Source: Paenibacillus chitinolyticus NBRC 15660 (GTDB lineage: Bacteria > Bacillota > Bacilli > Paenibacillales > NBRC-103111). Taken from it: 64,000 bases of DNA. Position numbers and translations under genes: made by a program. How positions within the stretch are numbered: the first letter of the stretch is position 1; each line of letters begins with the position of its first letter. Shown one piece after another: positions 17,727 to 26,247 of this stretch. The notes under the pieces are model-generated. The model made no database searches and had not been told where the DNA came from. It saw only the letters and a program-made list of their open reading frames with translations. The DNA lies in contig NZ_BBJT01000003.1 in assembly GCF_000739915.1 (NCBI RefSeq), positions 950,585 to 1,014,584 on the forward strand. Reading direction: 5' to 3'.

Positions 17727-18017
17727 ATGGTACTCCATCGTTCCCTGTCTGACCAGTCTCGCTTTTCGTCCGTATTTCGATCTCTTAAACTCGGTAAACT
17801 GCTCCTCGAGGCAGGGATTCGGAAGTCTTTCGGTCATAGTGCTCTCGTTGTTTTTCAGTTGCTGTTTTCGCTTGTCTTCGAGAGCAAGAATTGGTTTCAA
17901 ACGATAGTTGCCATCGAGAAGGGGAATTATTCACCTTCATTGGAGCTGGCTTTTCGCATCGCACGTGTTTTCGAAAAGTCCATCGAAGAGGTCTTTCAAT
18001 ATGATGATAAGCAATAA
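17727..18017 (+). pseudogene. Chimeric remnant: IS4-type transposase N-terminus joined to an XRE regulator C-terminus
   Basis: The frame starts with AAAGGTG upstream and encodes about 96 residues. The first 57 (SLKLGKLLLEAGIRKSFGH, then ALVVFQLLFSLVFE) resemble the N-terminus of IS4-family transposases. At about residue 58 the sequence switches to QTIVAIEKGNYSPSLELAF and IARVFEKSIEEVF, the second half of a small YgzD-like HTH regulator. An IS insertion into an XRE gene followed by a deletion would produce this. It is unlikely to bind DNA because the first HTH helices are gone. A minus-strand frame over 17511-17900 is taken as an antisense shadow. Confidence 0.6.
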
Positions 18018-18028
18018 GGAGGTTCATT

Positions 18029-18727
18029 ATGTTGAGGAAGAGTACAAATTCAGGTAGAAGGTCTGCAGTAATTACCGGGGTGTTATTAATATCCGGGTTG
18101 GTTACAGGTATATTTAGTGTCGTTCCTGTTATAGATGGAGCAGACTACCTTGTCAAGGCTTCTACAAATGGAAATCAGGTACTAATAGGAGCGTTTTTCC
18201 AGTTGTTAATGGTTGTTGCCTATGTTGGTATTCCTATTTTGATGTATCCGATTTTAAGCAAGCCTCATAAAGGTTTAGCTCTTGGATCTGTTGCTTTCGG
18301 CATCATTGCGGGTGTGTTCATTATTATTGGTGTAATCATTCTTCTGTTGCTGCTGACATTAAGCCACGAATTTGCAAAATTCGGAACTCTGAATGGTTCG
18401 TATTTTCAGACCCTAGGTGGATTGTTACGGGAAGGACGTGATCTGGTGAACCATGTGGCCACGACACTGACATCTGTTTTGGCAATGTTCTTGTTTAACT
18501 GCATATTTTACCAAACAAAATTTGTTCCGCGTTGGTTATCCGTTTCGGGTCTTATTGGGTCGATATTGTCCATATTGGCAAGCTTATTATTTATGATTCG
18601 CTTCATCGGTCTCGATGCAACCTACATGACGTTGAACGTTCCAATAGCCTCTCAACAATTAATTTTGGCCATATGGCTAATCCTTAAAGGATTCAACCGG
18701 GTTGATGTTCTAGAAAAGAAGGTGTAA
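18029..18727 (+). CDS. DUF4386 family membrane protein
   Basis: A 232-residue protein with about six to seven hydrophobic segments, of the DUF4386 type by its segment spacing and motifs (TGVLLISGLVTGIFSV, NHVATTLTSVLAMFLFN). The function of the family is not known. AAGGAGG lies directly before the ATG. It starts 11 bp after the XRE remnant, suggesting that the intact ancestor was a regulator plus membrane protein operon. Codon use is AT-rich compared with the ABC genes upstream. Confidence 0.8.
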   Translation: MLRKSTNSGRRSAVITGVLLISGLVTGIFSVVPVIDGADYLVKASTNGNQVLIGAFFQLLMVVAYVGIPILMYPILSKPHKGLALGSVAFGIIAGVFIIIGVIILLLLLTLSHEFAKFGTLNGSYFQTLGGLLREGRDLVNHVATTLTSVLAMFLFNCIFYQTKFVPRWLSVSGLIGSILSILASLLFMIRFIGLDATYMTLNVPIASQQLILAIWLILKGFNRVDVLEKKV

Positions 18728-18732
18728 CAGAA

Positions 18733-19058
18733 ATGAATACATCAGAACGTTTCTGGGACAAAACAGCAAGTCAATATGATCAAATCGATTGGAAGATGGG
18801 CATATCGTTCTGCGAAGAATGAATGAACTGTTGAAACCAGGAGGATTATTGATTTCTGCAACACCCTGCGTGGGAGAAAAAATATTTCTAAGCAGCTTGT
18901 TATTCTTTGCAGGCAGAGTTGGTCTAGCACCGAAGATAAGATCATTTAAAATACGCAATTTAGTCGTTACAATTGAGGAAGGGAATTTTTCAATTGTCGA
19001 ATCGGATTGCTTGAAGAAAAGCTCTCAGGAATATTTTATTGTTGCCAGGAAGATTTGA
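18733..19058 (+). pseudogene. Class I SAM methyltransferase remnant with internal deletion
   Basis: ATG at 18733 opens NTSERFWDKTASQYDQI, the typical N-terminus of a small SAM methyltransferase. Within 30 codons the frame ends, and from 18789 another frame resumes with RRMNELLKPGGLLISATP and GRVGLAPKIRSF, the post-motif C-terminal part. The SAM-binding core (about 90-110 residues, including the glycine-rich loop) is missing. The gene is dead by deletion and frameshift. It follows the DUF4386 gene by 5 bp. Confidence 0.75.
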
Positions 19059-19069
19059 TAGGTTACTAA

Positions 19070-19121
19070 GGAGCCGTTTCACTCCAATTTTTTGCCGCCA
19101 CTTATGGTAAGGTTCCCCGCG
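19070..19121. repeat. Dispersed IS-end-like motif, copy 1
   Basis: GGAGCC, then after a spacer TTTTTTGCCGCCACTTATGG and TAAGGTTCCCCGCG. It shares the core CGCC(G/A)(T/C)CACTTATGGTA followed by GGTTC with copies at 20461 and 24613. It abuts the methyltransferase remnant. In the reverse direction it reads RGEPYHKWRQKI, as if it held the last codons of a transposase plus the terminal inverted repeat. The IS family is not identified. Confidence 0.6.
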
Positions 19122-19174
19122 ATATACCCAAGCACAAAGTAGGATTTGACTACAAAATATACATTGTTGTTTGA

Positions 19175-19217
19175 TGAACACCCACTCTTATATTAAGAGT
19201 GGGTGTTATCGTTTTTT
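19175..19217 (+). terminator. Intrinsic terminator
   Basis: AACACCCACTCTTA and TAAGAGTGGGTGTT arms, followed by ATCG and seven T residues. It could end the transcript of the DUF4386/methyltransferase unit. Confidence 0.75.
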
Positions 19218-19669
19218 TCGCTTACGTGTTCAATATATGATACAAATTAGACCTAAGAGTATCTACCTTTGTGTTTCCTCACTAAACTCTGACAATCCCT
19301 CATTAAGAGTAATGCTAAGAAAATCTACGAGCGAATCATTTTTTCAAATGAAGCAGGGATTTAGCTTGATTCTGGCTCTGGCGCTCTGCCAAATTGTTTT
19401 GAATGCTTTAGTTCCAATATTTATGATGACACTCCTTTCTCCATTAATTTAGCAGAATTTCGCTTTAGCAATTCTGTACGAGTTATTTTATTGGAAATTT
19501 CGTTTTTGACAAGAATAATTTGTTGGAAATAAAATATCCCTCTTTCCATGAAGAAACAACTTAGAAGAGGGATTGATTTACTTTGAAAATATAAATTTTT
19601 CTACAGTTTTTAAACTCTAGCTATAACTCAGATGCTTATTAGCAGTGCTATTCATGGAGTCTTTTTCTG
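19218..19669. other. AT-rich stretch without a recognisable gene
   Basis: A frame of about 90 codons (19171-19452) has no ribosome site and no family resemblance. A hairpin with ATCCCTCTT/AAGAGGGAT arms around 19545-19574 may be the terminator of the minus-strand gene at 19670. Confidence 0.5.
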
Positions 19670-20188
19670 TTACAAATTTTCCTGTTCTGATTTTGCTAGT
19701 CGCCATTCTCGAACAAAAATATCTGAACCTGTCATAAAAACATTATAAAATTGGTCTAAAAATTCTTCCGTCTCTTGAATAAATGGTTGTATAAATTCAT
19801 AATCATTGACTTTATCATAATTAATTTTTATTGTATCTTTCTTCTTAATTGTTGATTCATCAAAGCTATTATACATTTGTGTCTTAAAATGTATAATTTT
19901 TTGCCCCGCAACTTCCTCAAGAAAGACAAATCCACCAATTGCAAAAGGTCTTCCACTTTCATGACAAGGATAACATTCGACCTCCGCTTCAACTCTCCAT
20001 TGAGTGTCTTGTCCCCAAATATGTGTTTCAAGTAAACATACAATATTATTCATCACATCAGTGTAATTTCTGTCAGAAATAGCTTTTTCTATATCTCTGC
20101 AAATTGCTGGCATTTTTTTACGTAAAAGTTCATTCAACGAATTATATAAAATACTCTTTCTTACTTCTATTTTACTGTCTTGGTTCAT
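19670..20188 (-). CDS. Hypothetical protein, 172 residues
   Basis: No family was recognised. The protein is soluble, mixed alpha/beta, with a central segment WRVEAEVECYPCHESGRPFA and many charged residues; no signal peptide or membrane segment. GGGGGG lies 10 bp before the ATG, which supports translation. AT-rich like its surroundings and flanked on both sides by IS-like debris, so it is probably an acquired accessory gene. Confidence 0.65.
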   Translation of the reverse strand: MNQDSKIEVRKSILYNSLNELLRKKMPAICRDIEKAISDRNYTDVMNNIVCLLETHIWGQDTQWRVEAEVECYPCHESGRPFAIGGFVFLEEVAGQKIIHFKTQMYNSFDESTIKKKDTIKINYDKVNDYEFIQPFIQETEEFLDQFYNVFMTGSDIFVREWRLAKSEQENL

Positions 20189-20460
20189 TGTAATCTATCC
20201 CCCCTAATTCTTCATTATAAATCATCGTATTTGAAGAATCTTTCATTTTTCTAAGCTTTTTTCTCCTGAATTATGGCAACCTTGACGAATGTCATTTGAC
20301 ATTCAGAATTTATTTAAAAATGTTGTGTTGAAGGCTCTGCCTTAAAGCTGTTTTGTCACAGACGACTACTGATTATCAGAATCAGCAAACAAAGGCGCAA
20401 GTTTAGATTAATCTTAACATCACTACATGTGTATACCGTTTACAGTGTCCACGCCATAAT

Positions 20461-20509
20461 GGGAGCCACACTAAATTTTTCGCCGTCACTTATGGTACGG
20501 TTCCCCGCG
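20461..20509. repeat. Dispersed IS-end-like motif, copy 2
   Basis: GGGAGCCACACTAAA followed by TTTTTCGCCGTCACTTATGG and TACGGTTCCCCGCG. Read in reverse, the frame ends RGEPYHK and then a TGA stop. This supports the view that the motif is a transposase 3' end plus the IS terminus. Confidence 0.6.
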
Positions 20510-20847
20510 TATTGTGTCTCGGTATAACGTTTTGGAGAAGATTGAAGTGCGGTTTGTGATTTAAGGAATAAATAATGTACCGTATTACTGTCTCTTTCTC
20601 TAATGCCTTATTCCATATAGATAATAATTCATCAAGCGTAATTAATTCACGTGAAGATTCTGCGTTGCAGAACAAAGTGCCTTAATGGCTAACCAAAGGT
20701 ACTCTGGGCGCGCGCCCGAGCATGCTTCGGCTAGTACAACGAGCATGCAGCTAAAAAGATTTGGCATGGCAGCATTTTTTTCGATTTTTTTGATTCACCG
20801 TCAAACGTCGATGAAATTGCCAATTGCGGAACTTCCGCGCGAGCACG

Positions 20848-20884
20848 ACAAAAAAGCTCAAGCTTATTGAACTTGAGCTTTTTG
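20848..20884 (+). terminator. Terminator-like palindrome
   Basis: AAAAAGCTCAAG and CTTGAGCTTTTT arms (12 bp) around TTATTGAA-type loop sequence, symmetrical so it could act in either direction. No gene lies close upstream on either strand. Confidence 0.6.
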
Positions 20885-21154
20885 CCGCGGCAACTCAACG
20901 TTCGCGCGCACCGGGATGCGTGCCAATGTAACAGCAAGCTCTGTCGCAATTGCGTTACAGCCTCTCCCCATAACAAATGTAAACATTTGAACCTTCCTAA
21001 CGATGGTATTTGCCTCGTTTCTACACCTTATAGCGGAAGGACAATTTCCCCCTCGACATTCATAAAAAATTTATAATATTCCCCCTTTCATCTTTATAAT
21101 TTTTTTGTAAGCTGGATCAAGTTCGTATTTATAATAACGGGAGGTAGAATCGGC

Positions 21155-22600
21155 ATGAGGTTTTGGGAAATAGGCTTGATCGTGGTCAATTTTGGCTTGT
21201 TGTACTGGGCGGTAATCGCGAACAAGAAAGGCGGCCGGGGATTGTTCATCCCTTTAGGGACCGCCTACAGTTTGGTAATTGTGCAGATTGTCGTGGAAGG
21301 TGGACGGTGGGAGATGGTTCCTGCCTACTTGACGCCACTCTTATTGACGGCTTATTTCTTCATTGGCAAGCGGAGGGAGGGCGGCAGAAGCCGGATTGCG
21401 GTTACGGTTCAAGCGGTGCTATTGACCGTATATTTGTTGGTTTCGGTTGCGCCGCCTGCGATATTGCCGGTATTCTCGTTTGAGAAACCGACGGGGCCAT
21501 ATGCGGTCGGAACGACGGTTTATCACTGGGTAGATGAACAGCGGCGGGAAACGTATTCGAGCAACCCTGAAGACCGACGCGAGTTGATGGTGCAAGTTTG
21601 GTATCCGGCCGCCGAAGGAAGAGGGGAAAAGAGGAGTCCTTATCTTTTAAACGCGTCAAAAGTGACTGGAGGAATATCGTCCAAAACGCTCGGCCTTCCG
21701 GCTTTCACGTTTAGCCATCTGGGACTGATCAAAACGCATTCTTTGTTGGAAGCCAAGCTTTCGGATGCGGAAAGCCGTTATCCGGTATTGATTTTTTCTC
21801 ACGGAATGAACGGGTATCGCAATCAAAATATGTACCAGGTGGAAGAACTGGCAAGCCACGGCTATATCGTGGTAGGCATCGATTATGCTTATGAAGCTGC
21901 CGCTTCAGTGTTTCCCGACGGAAGAGTAGCCCCGAGCAGAACGGACAGCAAATTGACTTCCAATGCCCAGTACGAACAGCATATCCCGCTTTGGACCGAC
22001 GATGCTACCTTTGTGCTCAATCAAGTGGAGAAGCTTAATCGGAACGATCCTGCAGGCCGTTTTACCGGCAAAATCGATATCGATCGAATCGGCATGCTTG
22101 GACATTCGTTCGGGGGAGCCGTTACATTGCAAATGACGAAGAACGATTCGCGCGTGAAGGCTGCCTTATGCATGGACGGCGGGATTTATGGTCCGCCGGT
22201 TTCCGACAAAGGATTGGGGAAACCGTTCTTTCAGATGTATTCCGAGGAGATCTACAATTTGGTGATGGCCTCATACGACGATGTCGCTAAACAGTTAGGT
22301 GGGGTAAGCCGCGAAGTGTTTGAAGCCCCGAGAAAAGAATATATACAAAAATCGCGCAATGCTTTGGCAGGCGGGGGGTTATCGATCCTTATTCCGGGTT
22401 CAAAGCATGCAAGCTACTCCGATCTTGCATTATTCTCTCCGCTGCCGGGCTTGGGCGGCGCAGACCCGCGGCGGGATCACCGCATCGTGAACGAATTCAG
22501 TGTTGCCTTCTTCGATCGGTATTTAAAAGGGAAGGACGATTCTGCGCTGAAAGATTTGGAAGCCAAATACCCGGAAGTGAATTATAAGGTGAACGACTAA
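21155..22600 (+). CDS. Membrane-anchored alpha/beta hydrolase (PAF-acetylhydrolase/dienelactone-hydrolase-like)
   Basis: A 481-residue protein with four hydrophobic segments in residues 5-110, followed by an alpha/beta hydrolase domain. The oxyanion region is LIFSHGMNGYRNQ (about 212-224), the nucleophile Ser318 lies in LGHSFGGA and a candidate catalytic His is in SKHASYSD near residue 430. The layout resembles platelet-activating-factor acetylhydrolase-type esterases; the substrate is unknown. GGGAGGT precedes the ATG. Its stop overlaps that of the convergent histidine kinase by 3 bp. Confidence 0.82.
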   Translation: MRFWEIGLIVVNFGLLYWAVIANKKGGRGLFIPLGTAYSLVIVQIVVEGGRWEMVPAYLTPLLLTAYFFIGKRREGGRSRIAVTVQAVLLTVYLLVSVAPPAILPVFSFEKPTGPYAVGTTVYHWVDEQRRETYSSNPEDRRELMVQVWYPAAEGRGEKRSPYLLNASKVTGGISSKTLGLPAFTFSHLGLIKTHSLLEAKLSDAESRYPVLIFSHGMNGYRNQNMYQVEELASHGYIVVGIDYAYEAAASVFPDGRVAPSRTDSKLTSNAQYEQHIPLWTDDATFVLNQVEKLNRNDPAGRFTGKIDIDRIGMLGHSFGGAVTLQMTKNDSRVKAALCMDGGIYGPPVSDKGLGKPFFQMYSEEIYNLVMASYDDVAKQLGGVSREVFEAPRKEYIQKSRNALAGGGLSILIPGSKHASYSDLALFSPLPGLGGADPRRDHRIVNEFSVAFFDRYLKGKDDSALKDLEAKYPEVNYKVND

Positions 22601-23715
22601 TTTTCATCGTCATGGGCGGCGGTGGTCAAGGGAAGTTCAATGATGAAAGTAAAATGTCCTGATGAATGAACCAGGCTTAAGGTGCCGTTGTGCCGTTCGA
22701 CGATACTCTTGACAATGGATAGTCCTAATCCTGAACCGGTCTGGATCGCATTGGCCGTTCTCGAGTGGTCGGCTTTGTAAAACCGCCCAAATAGCAGCTC
22801 CTCCTGTTCCTTCGATATCGGAGTTCCTTCATTCTCGATCTTGATGGCAACAAAAGGGGGGCGTGCTTCCAATGAAACGCGTACAACTCCCGGCTTCACG
22901 GAGAACTTCAAAGCATTCATCAGAAGGTTGTCGATGACTCTCCTTATTTTTCCCGGATCCATAGGTATCGGCATCGACTTGAACGCCAAATACGTCTCTA
23001 CAGTGACCCCATGTTCTTTGGCGAAGGGTTGAAATTCGGCCGCAATCTGCGAGAGCAGCTCCCGTATATCGAACTGGCCCATTACAAACTTGGCGTCACT
23101 GGTTGTGAGACGCGTGTACTCAAATAAGTCATCAATGAGGTTCTTCAGTTGCATGGCTTTATTGTAGGTGATGTCGACGAATCGTTCCTGCTCCTGTTCA
23201 TTGTGATAGACTCTATTTTTCAACAATTCCAGATATCCAATAATGTTGGTAAGGGGCGTCCGTAAATCGTGGGATACGCCTGTAATCAAGTCCATTTGGG
23301 ACTTTTGGATTTGCCGTTCCTTTGCGATTTGGCGTTCCAGTTTTTCGGCCATCGCGTTAATGTTTTCCGCAACCCTGCCCAGTTCGTCTTTCCTTAAGAG
23401 CGGAACGCGATGGCGCAGATTTCCTCCGGCGATATAATCAAGTCCTTCAGCCAGACTAAGCAAATATTGCACGATGCGCCGGGTCATGAGGGAGAAGCTC
23501 AAAATAAAGAGGACGATAAACGAAACGGTAGATAATACGCCATATAGCACGATTGATAGATAGGGGAAGTGTCTAGCGGCAAGAAGACTATTTAGCAAAG
23601 ATTCGTTGAGTAAGGACGATACGTTCATCGCAAGGGTTAAGCTTAGGATAAACGACCAGAACATGCGCACACGAATGCTTCGTTTCCCGAAAATCAGAGA
23701 AAGGAGTTTATTCAA
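22597..23715 (-). CDS. Sensor histidine kinase (VanS-like, HAMP)
   Basis: A 372-residue membrane kinase: two hydrophobic segments (about 15-35 and 55-80) flanking a very short external loop, then HAMP, a dimerisation domain with VSHDLRTPLTNIIGYL (His149) and an ATPase domain with DNLLMNALKFS (N box) and GSGLGLSIVKS (G box). With so small an external part it probably senses inside the membrane, as in intramembrane-sensing or cell-envelope kinases. Its start overlaps the regulator stop by 8 bp. Confidence 0.9.
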   Translation of the reverse strand: MNKLLSLIFGKRSIRVRMFWSFILSLTLAMNVSSLLNESLLNSLLAARHFPYLSIVLYGVLSTVSFIVLFILSFSLMTRRIVQYLLSLAEGLDYIAGGNLRHRVPLLRKDELGRVAENINAMAEKLERQIAKERQIQKSQMDLITGVSHDLRTPLTNIIGYLELLKNRVYHNEQEQERFVDITYNKAMQLKNLIDDLFEYTRLTTSDAKFVMGQFDIRELLSQIAAEFQPFAKEHGVTVETYLAFKSMPIPMDPGKIRRVIDNLLMNALKFSVKPGVVRVSLEARPPFVAIKIENEGTPISKEQEELLFGRFYKADHSRTANAIQTGSGLGLSIVKSIVERHNGTLSLVHSSGHFTFIIELPLTTAAHDDEN

Positions 23716-24394
23716 TTTTGTATCCCACTCCCCAGACTGTCTTGACGTACCGGGGTTCCCGCGGGTTCACCTCAATTTTCTCCCGGAGGTTTCGGATATG
23801 AACTACAACCGTATTATCCGAGATGCTGGAAGACTCTTTCCAAACCCGTTCGTAAATTTTATCCACGCTGAACACATGTCCGCGATGGCTTGCCATCAGT
23901 TCGAGTATGGAAAATTCAAGAGGTGTCAGGGATATTTCCTTTCCCTTTACGGTTACTTGGTGCATCGCCCCGTCTATGATTAAGTCTCCGACGACAATGA
24001 CGTCTTGCTCTGGCTTCTTGACGGAGTAGCTTTGCCGGCGTAGTTGCGCCTTGACTCGAGCCGTCAATTCCAAGAGACTGAACGGCTTGGTCATATAATC
24101 ATCCGCTCCGGTAGTCAACCCGGTTATAATATCAATGTCTTCTTCCTTGGCAGACAGCATGATAATGGGGATCCTCGAGATTTCTCTGATTTTCAGGCAT
24201 GCCCTAATTCCATCCATATGGGCCATCATCACATCCAGAATGATCAATTGCACGGATGATGTCTTGACAATCTCCAGCGCCTGCAAACCATTCTCCGCTT
24301 CCAGTACATGATATCCTTCATTACACAAGAAGATACGTATAAAATCCCTGATTTCGGAGTCGTCATCCACAACCAATATGGTGATCTTTTCCAT
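23708..24394 (-). CDS. OmpR/VanR-family response regulator
   Basis: A 228-residue regulator. The receiver domain has the acidic pair VDDDSE, phosphoacceptor Asp54 in LIILDVMMAHMDG and Lys in YMTKPFSLLEL. A C-terminal winged helix follows from about residue 130 (LTPLEFSILELMASHRG, TVWGVGYKIE). It pairs with the overlapping kinase. The target genes are unknown; the direct-repeat box seen for the second two-component system of this window was not found upstream of this pair. Confidence 0.92.
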   Translation of the reverse strand: MEKITILVVDDDSEIRDFIRIFLCNEGYHVLEAENGLQALEIVKTSSVQLIILDVMMAHMDGIRACLKIREISRIPIIMLSAKEEDIDIITGLTTGADDYMTKPFSLLELTARVKAQLRRQSYSVKKPEQDVIVVGDLIIDGAMHQVTVKGKEISLTPLEFSILELMASHRGHVFSVDKIYERVWKESSSISDNTVVVHIRNLREKIEVNPREPRYVKTVWGVGYKIE

Positions 24395-24612
24395 CTACAA
24401 CCTCCTGGTTATCTGCTAAAAATCGGTCTTAGCTCCCAGCATAAGAAAAACATATGAAGATTTCGTTGGGGAAAATCTAAAGAATCTCTGAAGTTACGCG
24501 GATTCTCCTTATGAATCCGTCGATCACGTTTGCGGCTGACAATCTGGAATGGTTCCCCTGAACGGCGAAAGGGGGGTTTTATGGAAGTCAAAAACCAGCG
24601 AAGCATGATACT

Positions 24613-24665
24613 GGAGCTACCCCCGGTTGTGGGTGATTTTTCGCCGTCACTTATGGTAGGGTTCA
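24613..24665. repeat. Dispersed IS-end-like motif, copy 3
   Basis: GGAGCTACCCCCGG, spacer, then ATTTTTCGCCGTCACTTATG and GTAGGGTTC. The core is identical to copy 2 for about 20 bases, then diverges after GGTTC. It lies in the 358-bp gap between the response regulator and the MarR gene, which otherwise holds no gene. Confidence 0.6.
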
Positions 24666-24752
24666 GCTTAACGGGACTATCGGCGAAAAATGCGCCTAAG
24701 TGTGCCGCGCGGCATTGCTGGCCACTAATGTAACTTGCATTTTGAACAGTAC

Positions 24753-25187
24753 TTAGTCGAACCTTTTCAGCGATTCGAATAAACGTCTTAAATTATTCAA
24801 TAATCCATTTCTTTCCTCCGGAGTCCAATCAGCCAAAGCTTCGCGCATATTGCGCTCACGGGCGAGGCCAATCATTGTACTCACTTCCTCCCCGTATGTC
24901 GTCAATTCAGACACACGAATCCGGGAATCGGAACTTGATGGATACGTATGAACCAATCCGGCGGTCTCTAGCTTATCGATTTGCCGACTAACGCTCGAAT
25001 AGTTTTTCCCCATCATGGCAGCCAATTCACCAACACTAGTCGGTTGGAGATGCGCGATACCAACGAAGACGCGAAAGGTTACTGCTTCCAAATTCACGCC
25101 GGCATTATCAATCATTTTCTTATCTCGGTCTGGCCGATTGATAATGGAAACTAAATCGAACAGCGCTTTAAAAATCTCGTTTTCCAT
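24753..25187 (-). CDS. MarR-family transcriptional regulator
   Basis: A 144-residue winged-helix protein: VGELAAMMGKNYSSVSRQIDKLETAGLV (two parts of the HTH, about residues 50-78) and the wing SSSDSRIRVSELT. It is encoded 3 bp after the oxidoreductase, with AAGGTG inside the end of that gene, so the two form an operon. It very probably represses it by binding the inverted repeats at 26173 and 26216; the inducing signal is unknown. Confidence 0.9.
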   Translation of the reverse strand: MENEIFKALFDLVSIINRPDRDKKMIDNAGVNLEAVTFRVFVGIAHLQPTSVGELAAMMGKNYSSVSRQIDKLETAGLVHTYPSSSDSRIRVSELTTYGEEVSTMIGLARERNMREALADWTPEERNGLLNNLRRLFESLKRFD

Positions 25188-25190
25188 TTT

Positions 25191-26147
25191 TTATTGCACC
25201 TTTACAACTGGACGGGGCGTCAGTGGGGCATTCCAAGCCACTTCGATATCTTCTAGAGCAAACTCTTTTATGGCGATTTTTAACTTCCCCTCGGCGGCCA
25301 TGTCAAAAACACCTTTAACGGCGGATAGCATATCAGCTTTAGAAACACTCTTATCTCCGCTTCCTACGAGTTCGATTGTTGATGAGCGTAAAATAGACGA
25401 AGGCAAATGAATATTTTCTTGTCCGGATGAGGTTCCAATGCTTACAAAACGGGTGGTACGATCCGTATGAGCCCTAGCAAGAGCTGACATAATGGCAAGT
25501 GCGCTATCGCCCCAAAGGTAATCCAAAACGACATCAACACCTTCAGCAACAACCGACATTAGGGCGTTTTCAAACCTATTTTGTCCGTTGTCAGCTGTCA
25601 TGTCAAATGCAATGGCCTCATCGGCTTCAAGTACTTGCAGCTTCGATTCATTGCGTCCCGTGACAATGATCTTCTTGGCCCCCAGTCCCTTAGCAATCTG
25701 AACTGCTAAACTACCGGATGCACCAGTAGCGCCATTAATCAATACCGTTTGGCCGGGTTTGAAGTCAGCTCGAAATACCAATGCAGCCCATGACGACATA
25801 GCTGGGTTGGCAATAGCGGCAGCAGTGAGATCATTAATACCATCCGGTAAGCGGACAGTCAGCTTCTCGTTGACAATAGTTTGCTCAGCCAAACTGCCAT
25901 ACGGTGCAGTTGGCAGTGCAAAGTAAACACGAGTTCCATCCTTCAAAGTTCCAACACCGTCAAGACCGGCTACAATTGGAAAGTTAACCTTAGATGAGTA
26001 GTGCATACCCATTGAACGGAACTTGCTAACTCGACTCAAGGCTGTTGCCGAAACGTTAATTACAACTTGTCCATCTGTCGCAACGGGGAAATCAAAATGA
26101 CCCATTACGGGAATTGTCCCCTTTTCCTTTACGATTGCTGCCTTCAT
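25191..26147 (-). CDS. MDR-superfamily zinc-independent oxidoreductase (quinone-oxidoreductase-like)
   Basis: A 318-residue medium-chain dehydrogenase/reductase. An N-terminal GroES-like domain (PIVAGLDGVGTL) is followed by a Rossmann domain with NGATGASGSLAVQIAKGLGA and the variant adenine-ribose region VTGRNESKL, which suggests NADPH. Structural and catalytic zinc cysteines are absent. The start at 26147 is preferred over 26168 because GAAGGG lies before it. With a MarR regulator and two operators upstream, it is a likely stress- or xenobiotic-induced reductase. Confidence 0.87.
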   Translation of the reverse strand: MKAAIVKEKGTIPVMGHFDFPVATDGQVVINVSATALSRVSKFRSMGMHYSSKVNFPIVAGLDGVGTLKDGTRVYFALPTAPYGSLAEQTIVNEKLTVRLPDGINDLTAAAIANPAMSSWAALVFRADFKPGQTVLINGATGASGSLAVQIAKGLGAKKIIVTGRNESKLQVLEADEAIAFDMTADNGQNRFENALMSVVAEGVDVVLDYLWGDSALAIMSALARAHTDRTTRFVSIGTSSGQENIHLPSSILRSSTIELVGSGDKSVSKADMLSAVKGVFDMAAEGKLKIAIKEFALEDIEVAWNAPLTPRPVVKVQ

Positions 26148-26172
26148 AGTTATAAACCCTTCTTCCACTCAA

Positions 26173-26197
26173 GATTATGTGCATATTGCACATAATC
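26173..26197. promoter_or_regulatory. MarR operator 1 (perfect inverted repeat)
   Basis: GATTATGTGCA and its exact complement TGCACATAATC flank TAT: 11-bp arms, 25 bp in all. It ends 26 bp before the oxidoreductase ATG. Such symmetry and position are typical of MarR operators. Confidence 0.85.
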
Positions 26198-26215
26198 TAA
26201 TATATAGCGCAAACT

Positions 26216-26232
26216 ATGTGCATTATGCACTC
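26216..26232. promoter_or_regulatory. MarR operator 2 (imperfect repeat)
   Basis: ATGTGCA-TTA-TGCACTC repeats the core of operator 1 with two mismatches. The centres are 39 bp apart, close to four helical turns, so two dimers could bind one face of the DNA. The promoter presumably lies between or over them. Confidence 0.7.
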
Positions 26233-26247
26233 TTTATTTCGAACTCT

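Larger units (their letters stand above)
20189..21154. other. Long intergenic region with IS debris and no gene
   Basis: About 960 bp. It holds the repeat copy at 20461, a terminator-like hairpin at 20850 and short spurious frames (20490-20675 minus, 20685-20870 and 20867-21076 plus) without ribosome sites. Base composition changes around 20690-20960, which is GC-richer than both sides. The AT-rich last 100 bp before 21155 presumably holds the promoter of the hydrolase gene. Confidence 0.5.

Noticed and set aside
17511..17900. Minus-strand frame of 129 codons
   Set aside because: It overlaps the transposase/XRE remnant on the opposite strand, has no recognisable family and no good ribosome site. 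It is judged antisense.
19171..19452. Plus-strand frame of 93 codons
   Set aside because: It starts inside a terminator hairpin, has no ribosome site, and is mixed basic and hydrophobic sequence without resemblance to any family.
20685..21076. Two short plus-strand frames in the intergenic region
   Set aside because: They overlap a terminator palindrome, have no ribosome sites and no recognisable motif.
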